A stretch of 64,000 bases of DNA. Origin: Roseovarius sp. Pro17. Its GTDB lineage: Bacteria; Pseudomonadota; Alphaproteobacteria; Rhodobacterales; Rhodobacteraceae. The stretch covers positions 1,178,001-1,242,000 of the forward strand of contig NZ_CP141179.1 of the NCBI RefSeq assembly GCF_035599575.1, given 5' to 3'. Shown here one piece after another: positions 57,805 to 64,000 of the stretch; position 1 is the stretch's first letter, and each line of letters begins with the position of its first letter. Below the pieces are notes generated by a model. It was not told where the DNA came from and made no database searches. It was given only the letters and a program-made list of their open reading frames with translations. A program made the position numbers and the translations under genes.

Positions 57805-58649
57805 GCCACAAGGAGGCCGCACGTCTTGGTGATCTGGTGCGTGCGGCGGCGCTGCGGCTGGAGTCAGCCGGCATAGACGGCGCGGCGCGTGAGGCGCGAT
57901 TATTACTGGCGCATGTAACGGGCTTCAGCACAGCGCGGTTGGGGGCTGAACTGGGCGAAGCGGCGACGCCCCGTGTGGTTAATCAATTCGAGGCTGCTGT
58001 GGCGCGCCGTTGCGCGCGCGAGCCGATGTCGCATATCATCGGCAAGCGTTTGTTTTTCAATCATGAATTTTCCGTAGGTCCGGACGTTCTGGACCCACGG
58101 CCCGAAACCGAGACGCTGGTGTTGGCCGCGCTGGAGCGCCCTTGGCGTCGAGTTCTGGACCTTGGAACGGGGTCGGGCGCGATCCTCTTGTCACTATTGG
58201 CCGAGCGGGGGCAGGCGACCGGTATCGGCACGGACCTCTCGCCCAGTGCGCTGGGCGTGGCGCACGGCAATGCTGCACGGTTGGGACTGGCGGAGCGCTG
58301 CGAATTCATCGAGTCGGACTGGTTTCGCGGCGTCACAGGTTCCTTTGATCTGATCGTATCGAACCCGCCCTATATCGCCGAGGCGGAAATGGCTGTCCTC
58401 GCGCCTGAGCTGTCATTCGAGCCACGTATGGCGCTGAGCGACGGCGGTGACGGGCTGAGCGCCTACCGCGCGATCTGTGGTGACGCACAGCCGCATCTGA
58501 CGCCAGGCGGCTGGCTGATGCTGGAAATCGGATGGGCGCAGGGACAGGACGTGAGCGCAGCAATGGAGCAAGCCGGACTAGAGGATGTGCGGATTTTGCG
58601 CGATCTGGACGGACGTGATCGCGTCGTTGAGGGGCGCCTGCCTGAGTGA
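57801..58649 (+). CDS. prmC: Release factor glutamine methyltransferase
   Basis: 282 residues from GTG at 57801. N-terminal helical domain (about 1-75) with [10 protein letters not shown], then a SAM-dependent fold: [15 protein letters not shown] and the glutamine-binding [11 protein letters not shown]. It methylates the GGQ glutamine of release factors. Translationally coupled to prfA. Confidence 0.97.
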   Translation: MSHKEAARLGDLVRAAALRLESAGIDGAAREARLLLAHVTGFSTARLGAELGEAATPRVVNQFEAAVARRCAREPMSHIIGKRLFFNHEFSVGPDVLDPRPETETLVLAALERPWRRVLDLGTGSGAILLSLLAERGQATGIGTDLSPSALGVAHGNAARLGLAERCEFIESDWFRGVTGSFDLIVSNPPYIAEAEMAVLAPELSFEPRMALSDGGDGLSAYRAICGDAQPHLTPGGWLMLEIGWAQGQDVSAAMEQAGLEDVRILRDLDGRDRVVEGRLPE

Positions 58650-58893
58650 CGGTAGCGCCACAAAGACGCGAAAACCGCTTTTTTGGTGAAAAATCATACG
58701 AATTACCTGCTTTTCCCTTGTGCGGATGGTCGGGGCGTGATTACTGGATTCTGTCGATGCGGTGGATACCCAAACCTTGGGTGGTCCCGCTTGACGCCAA
58801 GCCAACATAGCCGAATCCGGTTTCATTGCATCGGCGCATCGGGCGCCTCTCGGATTTACCACGGTTCTAAAAACAAGGCTGGACAGCAGACAT

Positions 58894-59595
58894 ATGAGAT
58901 CATCGAAGTCACGTTCGCGTAACAAGTCGAACAGAAACCGCACAAGTTCGGTCGGCAACGTTGTCAACCGGGTGTTCGATAGTTCCGGCCCTGAGGGCAA
59001 GGTACGTGGAACGCCGCAGCAGATCATTGAGAAATACAACCAGCTGGCGCGCGATGCGCAACTGAGCAATGACCGTGTCGCGACCGAGAATTTCCAGCAA
59101 CACGCCGAGCATTACCTGCGCCTTCTGGGTGAGGCCCAAAAGGAAATGGACGCAAAGCGCGATCAGCAGGAGCGTGAGAACCGCGATCGCCAGGCTGATC
59201 GAGACCGCGATCGCCCCCAGCAGCAGCACCAGCCCCAGCAGCACCAGCAACATCAGCGTGGCGAAGAGGGCAATGATCCGGGTAACAGCCCGCAGCCCGA
59301 CATCTCGGATGCCAATGGCGACGGTGACGGCGAGTCCAGCGCGTTGGTCGACACGCCCGAAAGTAAATCCCCACCCAAGCGCGCCCCGCGCAAGCCGCGT
59401 CAGAAGCCTGCGCCCGAGGGCGATGTTGCTGCGCAGCAGGCCGGTGACGGCAATGACGGCGACAGCGCGCAAGAGGCGGTGCAACCGCGGCCCAAACGCA
59501 CGCGCAAGCCCAAGGCAGATGCCGGGCAGGCCGATGCACAGAACGGCGCCAAAACCGACGACGGCACACCGCCCTCCGAGGCAGCCGCAGAATAG
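58894..59595 (+). CDS. DUF4167-domain protein
   Basis: 233 residues. The N-terminal DUF4167 region (about 5-75) has NRVFDSSGPEGKVRGTPQQI and ATENFQQHAEHYLRLL, typical of the family. The rest is disordered: a Gln/Arg/Asp-rich segment and an acidic/Lys-Pro tail (RPKRTRKPK). Very basic N-terminus (RSSKSRSRNKSNRNR) suggests RNA or DNA contact. Function unknown; conserved in Alphaproteobacteria. Solitary, with a strong terminator downstream. Confidence 0.9.
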   Translation: MRSSKSRSRNKSNRNRTSSVGNVVNRVFDSSGPEGKVRGTPQQIIEKYNQLARDAQLSNDRVATENFQQHAEHYLRLLGEAQKEMDAKRDQQERENRDRQADRDRDRPQQQHQPQQHQQHQRGEEGNDPGNSPQPDISDANGDGDGESSALVDTPESKSPPKRAPRKPRQKPAPEGDVAAQQAGDGNDGDSAQEAVQPRPKRTRKPKADAGQADAQNGAKTDDGTPPSEAAAE

Positions 59596-59633
59596 TTTCC
59601 GAATACGCGCTTTGCAGGAATACATGAAACATA

Positions 59634-59669
59634 CCGGGCCGGGCCACTACGCCCCGCCCGGCTTTTTTT
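59634..59669 (+). terminator. Rho-independent terminator of the DUF4167 gene
   Basis: 10-bp stem CCGGGCCGGG/CCCCGCCCGG with one mismatch and an 8-nt loop, followed by C and T7 (59663-59669). It lies 38 bp past the stop. Confidence 0.88.
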
Positions 59670-59705
59670 GCGCTAAAGTAGTCACGACTTGCTGCCGCCG
59701 CGTCC

Positions 59706-59820
59706 TAAAGCGTTTCGGGTTACCCCCGCGTCAGCACAAACCCGAAACGCAGCACGACATAGAAGCGTTGTGGGCGTTTCGGGAAAAAGCTGTGTCTCAG
59801 GTTTTTCCCGAAACGCTTTA
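59706..59820. repeat. Four-armed GCGTTTCGGG palindromic element
   Basis: Two hairpins in tandem: GCGTTTCGGGTT (59710-59721) with AACCCGAAACGC (59739-59750), and GCGTTTCGGGAAAAA (59774-59788) with TTTTTCCCGAAACGC (59802-59816), both perfect. The outermost TAAAGCGTTTCGGG (59706) and CCCGAAACGCTTTA (ending 59820) are also perfect inverted copies, 14 bp. So the 10-mer occurs four times, in alternating orientation, in 115 bp. It looks like a repeated intergenic element with no coding. Confidence 0.8.
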
Positions 59821-59851
59821 AGCATCAAAATCGGAGCGCAGAACAAAAAAA

Positions 59852-59872
59852 GGCCGAGCACTAAGCTCGGCC
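59852..59872 (-). terminator. Strong minus-strand terminator
   Basis: 8-bp stem GGCCGAGC/GCTCGGCC with loop ACTAA, followed on the minus strand by T7 (A7 at 59845-59851). Ends either the LysR transcript or a small RNA from 59.9 kb. Confidence 0.85.
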
Positions 59873-59940
59873 ATAGTCCAACAGGGAGGTATGACGGAGG
59901 CGCCGCATTGGCGCTCCCGTCAAAAGAGCATTTAGTGCCT
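59852..59940 (-). ncRNA. Candidate small RNA or structured LysR 3' UTR
   Basis: Minus strand, in order: a 13-bp hairpin with one G-U pair and one mismatch (59892-59922, loop 59905-59909), a linker TACCTCCCTGTTGGACTAT that includes the anti-Shine-Dalgarno-like ACCTCCC, and the terminator at 59852-59872. No supported reading frame. A TTGATT hexamer lies upstream, but the -10 is weak. It may be only the 3' UTR of the LysR gene. Confidence 0.35.
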
Positions 59941-59986
59941 GTATCCGGTTCAATCAAGGGAAATAGCCGCGTTCGCTGGCATGGCC

Positions 59987-60007
59987 GCTATGCACGTGGT
60001 GCATAGC
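59987..60007. repeat. 9-3-9 perfect inverted repeat after the LysR gene
   Basis: GCTATGCAC-GTG-GTGCATAGC, 11 bp past the LysR stop. No T-run. It could be part of the transcript end or a binding site. Confidence 0.45.
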
Positions 60008-60018
60008 TGGATGAAGTG

Positions 60019-60924
60019 CTAGCTAATCTTTTGTTCCTTAACGTTTTTCCTGTAGGCGATGATCTCTTGCTGGACGAAGTCCCGAAAGGCGGCAATCCGC
60101 TGAGAGTGGCGCAGTTCTTCGGGGTAGGCCAAGTAGACCGGCACCTCGACCGACTCAACCTCAGGTAGTACGCGGACGAGATTCGGGAAATCATAGGTAA
60201 GGTAGTCTGGCAGGATGCCGATCCCGAGGTTGTGCAGCACGCCTTGCAAGACTCCGAAGTAATTATTGACCGTCAGCAACGACCAGACGTCATTTGTCAC
60301 CAGTTCCTTGACAAGGTAAGTTGCGGCGCTGACCTGTGCGGAATTTATTTTCTGGCAGATAAGGCGGTGATCGCACAGATCGTCGACGCTGGCGGGTGTG
60401 CCGCGCTCCGCAAGGTATTCCGGCGCGGCGTACAGGCCCATGTGCACGCCCATCAACCGCTTGCGGATGAGATCCGCCTGACTGGGCTCTTTCATCCGGA
60501 TAGCGACGTCGGCCTCGCGCATGGGCAGGTCCAGCACGCGTTCCTCCAGCATCAGGTCGACCTTGAGATCGGGGTACTTCTCATAGAGCTTGGCAAGGCG
60601 CGGGGCCAGCCAGAGCGTGCCAAAGCCGATGGTGGTGGTCACGCGCAACTCGCCGAACACCTCGTCCTCGCTATCACGGATACGCGCCGTCGCAGCATCC
60701 AGCCGTTTGACCATGGAGCGCGTTGCGTCAAACAGCAACTCGCCCTGCTCGGTCAGGATCAGACCGCGCGCATGGCGGTGGAACAGCGTGGCATTGAGCG
60801 ACTCTTCCAGAGAACGAATCTGGCGCGAGACGGCAGATTGCGACAGGTGCAGCAGGTCGCCCGCATGGGTCAGACTGCCGGCATCCGCGACAGAGTGAAA
60901 AATTCTGAGCTTGTCCCAATCCAT
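60019..60924 (-). CDS. LysR-family transcriptional regulator
   Basis: 301 residues, usual length. Winged HTH (about 1-60) with HAGDLLHLSQSAVSRQIRSLE, then a substrate-binding region with GELRVTTTIGFGTLWLAPRL. No regulated operon is divergent: murI lies 186 bp away on the other strand. The target is unknown; the gap holds a GGCTAA/TTAGCC dyad suited to autoregulation. Confidence 0.93.
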   Translation of the reverse strand: MDWDKLRIFHSVADAGSLTHAGDLLHLSQSAVSRQIRSLEESLNATLFHRHARGLILTEQGELLFDATRSMVKRLDAATARIRDSEDEVFGELRVTTTIGFGTLWLAPRLAKLYEKYPDLKVDLMLEERVLDLPMREADVAIRMKEPSQADLIRKRLMGVHMGLYAAPEYLAERGTPASVDDLCDHRLICQKINSAQVSAATYLVKELVTNDVWSLLTVNNYFGVLQGVLHNLGIGILPDYLTYDFPNLVRVLPEVESVEVPVYLAYPEELRHSQRIAAFRDFVQQEIIAYRKNVKEQKIS

Positions 60925-60940
60925 CGCGGCGTGTCCATTC

Positions 60941-60961
60941 GGCTAATATTGCTTGTTAGCC
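60941..60961. promoter_or_regulatory. Candidate LysR operator before the 60019-60924 gene
   Basis: Inverted repeat GGCTAA-N9-TTAGCC centred 27 bp upstream of the start codon, the place and shape of many LysR autoregulatory sites. Confidence 0.4.
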
Positions 60962-61110
60962 TTAGCAAATAAAACGCCGTTATGCATAGGATGATCGCGT
61001 GGCATTGCCCGGTTAGGGGTAGCATGTGGCCAGATGGGTGTGGCATCCGGCGGTTGCGGTGCTTAGAAATAGGGCCGAACTGGGAACCATCGAATGCGGA
61101 GAAGCGGCAA

Positions 61111-61923
61111 ATGGCGGTAGGCATTTTCGACAGTGGATTGGGCGGTCTGACCGTGCTCGACGCGATTGCGGCGCGGCTGCCGGACCAATCGGTGGTCTAT
61201 ATGGGCGACAATGCCCATGCGCCCTACGGTGTGCGCACGGCGGACGATATTTACGCGCTCACGCGCGAGGGGGTTGAACGGCTCTGGGCTGAGGGTTGCG
61301 ATCTGGTGGTGCTGGCGTGCAACACAGCCTCGGCGGTTGCACTGCGGCGTATGCAGGAGGCAGGCGTGCCGCAGGGCAAGCGTGTGCTGGGCGTCTTTGT
61401 GCCGCTGATTGAGGCCCTGACCGAGCGCGAGTGGGGCGACAATTCCCCCCCACGTGAGGTGGCGACGCGGCATGTGGCCCTCTTTGCCACGCCTGCGACG
61501 GTCAGTAGCCGCGCGTTTCAGCGCGAACTGGCCTTTCGCGCGATTGGCGTCGATGTCGAGACGCAGGCCTGTGGCGGCGTAGTAGATGCGATTGAGGATG
61601 GCGACATGATCCTGGCCGAGGCGCTGGTGCGTAGTCACGTTGATGCGCTGCGCCGCAAGATGCCACAGCCACAGGCCGCTGTTCTGGGGTGCACGCATTA
61701 CCCGTTGCTGCAGGACGTGTTTCAACAGGCGCTGGGACCGGATGTCACGGTGCTGTCGCAGCCTGCACTGGTGGCCGATAGTCTCGGGCATTACCTAGCG
61801 CGCCATCCGGCTATGGCCGGGCAGGGCTGCGGGATATCCTATCTTACGACGGGCGATCCCGCGCGCGTATCGGACCGCGCTACGCAGTTTTTGCGCCGCC
61901 CCGTCAGCTTTGCTGCCGCCTGA
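61111..61923 (+). CDS. murI: Glutamate racemase
   Basis: 270 residues from ATG at 61111 (GGAGAAG upstream); an in-frame extension to 60982 lacks similarity. It makes D-glutamate for peptidoglycan. Two catalytic cysteines: CNTASAVAL and GCTHYPLL; the start [14 protein letters not shown] and [11 protein letters not shown] are conserved. argC follows 66 bp later on the same strand. Confidence 0.95.
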   Translation: MAVGIFDSGLGGLTVLDAIAARLPDQSVVYMGDNAHAPYGVRTADDIYALTREGVERLWAEGCDLVVLACNTASAVALRRMQEAGVPQGKRVLGVFVPLIEALTEREWGDNSPPREVATRHVALFATPATVSSRAFQRELAFRAIGVDVETQACGGVVDAIEDGDMILAEALVRSHVDALRRKMPQPQAAVLGCTHYPLLQDVFQQALGPDVTVLSQPALVADSLGHYLARHPAMAGQGCGISYLTTGDPARVSDRATQFLRRPVSFAAA

Positions 61924-61989
61924 TGTCGCCGCATTGCCCGGCGCCGCGCAATGGCGTAAGCCTGCTCAGAACGACAGAGGGCAAAACTT

Positions 61990-63015
61990 ATGCATGACAT
62001 CGCGATCCTTGGCGCTTCGGGCTACACCGGGGCCGAGCTGGTCCGTCTGATCGCGACCCATCCCGATATGCGCATCAAAGCGCTCGCCGCCAATTCCAAG
62101 GCGGGGCAGAGCATGGCAGACGTGTTTCCCCACCTGCGCCATCTGGATCTGCCGGATCTGGTGACGATCGATCAGATCGATTTCTCGGGCATTGATTTAT
62201 GCTTTTGCGCGTTGCCCCATGCCACCAGCCAAGATGTGATCGCGGGCCTGCCCAAGCATCTGAAGATTGTCGACCTCAGCGCCGATTTTCGCCTGCGCGA
62301 TCCTGCCGCCTATGAAAAATGGTATGGCAACCCACATGCCGCGCTCGCGTGTCAGGCCGAAGCCGTCTATGGCCTGACCGAATTCTACCGAGAGAAGATT
62401 CGTGCGGCGCGCCTGGTGGCCGGGACGGGCTGCAATGCGGCGACGGGGCAGTATGCACTGCGACCCTTGATCGCAGGAGGATTGATCGATCTCGATGATA
62501 TCATCATCGACCTCAAAACGGGCGTGAGCGGTGCTGGCCGTAGCCTGAAGGAAAACCTGCTGCACGCCGAGCTGAGCGAGGGCGCGCACGCTTACGGCGT
62601 CGGCGGCACGCATCGACATCTGGCCGAGTTCGATCAGGAGTTTTCAGCCATTGCCGGACGTCCAGTGAGCGTTCAGTTCACGCCTCATTTATTGCCTGCA
62701 AACAGGGGGATAATCGCCACTGTTTATGTAAAAGGCGAACCGGAGGCCATCCACGCAGCGCTTGCTGCGGCCTATGCGGGTGAGCCGTTTCTGCAGGTGC
62801 TGCCTTTTGGTCAGACGCCTAGTACACGGCATGTGCGCGGCTCCAACTTTTGCCATGTTGGCGTCAGCGGCGACCGCATTCCGGGGCGTGCCATCGTGAT
62901 CGCCGCGCTTGATAACTTGACCAAGGGGTCCAGCGGTCAGGCCTTGCAGAACGCCAACCTGATGTTAGGTTTGGATGAGACGATGGGCCTTATGGCGCCG
63001 CCCCTCTTTCCGTAG
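61990..63015 (+). CDS. argC: N-acetyl-gamma-glutamyl-phosphate reductase
   Basis: 341 residues. Rossmann start [16 protein letters not shown]; active-site Cys in [14 protein letters not shown]; the C-terminal [27 protein letters not shown]-dependent third step of arginine synthesis, via N-acetylglutamate. Length matches the type 1 family. Followed after 30 bp by ccmE, an arrangement that is common in Rhodobacteraceae. Confidence 0.97.
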   Translation: MHDIAILGASGYTGAELVRLIATHPDMRIKALAANSKAGQSMADVFPHLRHLDLPDLVTIDQIDFSGIDLCFCALPHATSQDVIAGLPKHLKIVDLSADFRLRDPAAYEKWYGNPHAALACQAEAVYGLTEFYREKIRAARLVAGTGCNAATGQYALRPLIAGGLIDLDDIIIDLKTGVSGAGRSLKENLLHAELSEGAHAYGVGGTHRHLAEFDQEFSAIAGRPVSVQFTPHLLPANRGIIATVYVKGEPEAIHAALAAAYAGEPFLQVLPFGQTPSTRHVRGSNFCHVGVSGDRIPGRAIVIAALDNLTKGSSGQALQNANLMLGLDETMGLMAPPLFP

Positions 63016-63045
63016 ATCGTAAGTTTAGGATCACGAGTTAAAATT

Positions 63046-63492
63046 ATGAAATCGCTCAAGAAAAAACGCAGAATTCAAGTTGTTGCCGTGGCGGCCGTCG
63101 CGTTGGTCCTGTCGACCGGACTGATCGGCTATGCGATGCGTGACGGGATCAATCTCTTTCGCTCACCGACTGAGGTAATGGCGGCTCCGCCCGGCCCCGG
63201 CGAGGTGTTTCGCATCGGCGGGCTGGTCGAGATTGGCAGTCTCGAGCGTGGCGTGGGGTCCGAAGTGCGGTTTCACGTCACCGATGGCGGCACCAGCGTG
63301 CCGGTGTCCTATGTTGGCGTGTTGCCGGACCTTTTCGGCGAGGATCAGGGCATGGTCGGATTGGGCAGCTATGACGGCGCGACCTTTCGTGCGACCGAAA
63401 TTCTGGCCAAACATGACGAATCCTACATGCCCAAAGAGGTCGTCGAGGCGCTGAAAGAGCAGGGCGTCTACCGCGAGCCGGACGCGCAGTAA
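63046..63492 (+). CDS. ccmE: Cytochrome c maturation heme chaperone CcmE
   Basis: 148 residues. N-terminal basic segment (KSLKKKRRIQ) and one membrane anchor (about 12-32) place an OB-fold domain in the periplasm. The heme-binding His is in LAKHDESYMPKEV. CcmE carries heme from CcmC to CcmF/H. ccmF is not the next gene; a GH108-type muramidase gene lies directly downstream instead. Confidence 0.95.
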   Translation: MKSLKKKRRIQVVAVAAVALVLSTGLIGYAMRDGINLFRSPTEVMAAPPGPGEVFRIGGLVEIGSLERGVGSEVRFHVTDGGTSVPVSYVGVLPDLFGEDQGMVGLGSYDGATFRATEILAKHDESYMPKEVVEALKEQGVYREPDAQ

Positions 63493-63573
63493 GCGCGCTA
63501 TTAACCACTGACCCATCACGGTTTGCGCATGGCAGGGGAAAATCCCCGGCCCATGACTTGCAAAGGCGGTGGC

Positions 63574-64000
63574 ATGGACGATGTGCGCGAAATAGCCAGA
63601 AGGATCGTCGCTCGCGAGGGCGGCTATGTGAATGATCCCGATGATCCCGGAGGAGCTACGAAACATGGCGTAACGGTGCATACGATGCGCCGCCTCGGGC
63701 TGGACTTGAATGGCGATGGGGGCGTGGATGCCGCCGATGTGCGCCAACTCAATTCTGCGCAGGCAGAGGACATCTTTGTACAGCATTACTACAAACGCCC
63801 CGGCATCGACCGGTTGCCGTCGCCACTGCGTGCCAGCGTGTTCGACATGTATGTGAATGCGGGCGCAAATGCGGTGAAAATACTCCAACGCCTGTTGCGC
63901 CAGATGGGTCAGGACGTGGCCGCCGATGGTGTGATCGGTCCCCAGACTACTGAGGCCGCTCAGGCAGCGGTATGCGCAGCACCAGGTCATATCGGCGATG
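63574..64000 (+). CDS. GH108-type N-acetylmuramidase, holin-associated (5' part)
   Basis: The window ends inside this gene; 142 residues are visible from ATG at 63574 (AAAGGCGG upstream), and an earlier ATG at 63553 is possible. The glycosyl hydrolase 108 start is clear: IARRIVAREGGYVNDPDDPG followed by GATKHGVTV, with the catalytic Glu in REGG, then FVQHYYKRPGIDRLP and FDMYVNAG. A peptidoglycan-binding-like QxxxxDGVIGPQT segment follows. These proteins occur with a holin next door and are not phage remnants by themselves. Confidence 0.9.
   Translation, partial: MDDVREIARRIVAREGGYVNDPDDPGGATKHGVTVHTMRRLGLDLNGDGGVDAADVRQLNSAQAEDIFVQHYYKRPGIDRLPSPLRASVFDMYVNAGANAVKILQRLLRQMGQDVAADGVIGPQTTEAAQAAVCAAPGHIGD

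Noticed and set aside
58683..58922. A 79-codon plus-strand frame before the DUF4167 gene
   Set aside because: It overlaps the real start of the DUF4167 gene in another frame, with no ribosome site and no plausible composition.
63574..64000. Prophage edge, because of the GH108 muramidase
   Set aside because: Neighbours are argC and ccmE, no phage structural or integrase gene is present, and such muramidases occur as chromosomal genes.

Overview
The window is chromosomal DNA of an alphaproteobacterium, most likely a marine Rhodobacteraceae (Roseobacter-group) species. This rests on high GC, the family-typical gene neighbourhoods (gap with a tiny membrane protein, zapA with an upstream coiled-coil gene, argC-ccmE, znuA/zur-znuC-znuB), two LexA boxes of the alphaproteobacterial GTTC-N7-GTTC type, and many GTG/TTG starts and 4-bp ATGA/GTGA overlaps. 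No 16S or other marker that would fix the genus is present. Almost everything is core metabolism. I see no prophage, CRISPR array, integrase or complete insertion sequence.

Layout. 1-5.3 kb: end of a YmdB-type phosphoesterase, an EamA transporter, an SLC13/RCK_C transporter, YebC, an HNH protein and a small lipoprotein. 5.5-9.9 kb: lepA, then a small accessory patch with a REP-associated tyrosine transposase and its palindrome, an entericidin-like peptide, a gene-free stretch and a lower-GC nitronate monooxygenase. 9.9-21.4 kb: a bactofilin/M23 peptidase pair, peroxiredoxin, a very large AsmA/YhdP-like protein, queA, an MFS permease, a DUF924 protein, lpdA and a methyltransferase. 21.4-27.3 kb: a DUF488 protein, SOS-controlled uvrA, a GAF-EAL phosphodiesterase and an AI-2E family permease. 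27.3-32.6 kb: valine catabolism (mmsB, mmsA) with a YbdK-type ligase between them, a divergent LysR regulator and a CBS protein. 32.7-41.6 kb: coaD, gap, tkt, a ZauP-like gene with zapA, and an SOS-controlled UvrD/PcrA helicase carrying a striking AT-rich in-frame insert. 41.6-45.5 kb: a cobalamin riboswitch feeding an unrecognised 87-codon gene, the zinc uptake system with Zur and two Zur boxes, and a CAU tRNA. 45.5-54.1 kb: purM-purN, RNase D, a DUF3576 lipoprotein, SufE, purL, and a coupled PLP-lyase/M24 peptidase pair. 54.1-64 kb: mazG, an agmatinase-family gene, a DUF1499 protein, prfA-prmC, a DUF4167 protein, a repeat-rich non-coding block, a LysR gene, murI, argC, ccmE and the start of a GH108 muramidase.

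How it works together. The zinc block is a self-contained circuit: Zur is encoded with znuCB, divergent from znuA, and both promoters share a region with two 17-bp dyads. DNA repair is wired to SOS through boxes in front of uvrA and uvrD. Purine synthesis (purM, purN, purL), translation (lepA, prfA, prmC, queA, tRNA) and envelope growth (bactofilin, M23 peptidase, AsmA, murI, zapA) make up much of the rest.

The most interesting items are the roughly 267-bp, about 41% GC insert in the helicase, the B12 riboswitch in front of an orphan small gene running tail-to-tail into znuB, the REP palindrome that supplies the stop codons of both lepA and the transposase gene, and a non-coding block at 59.6-60.0 kb with a four-armed GCGTTTCGGG element and a possible anti-Shine-Dalgarno small RNA.
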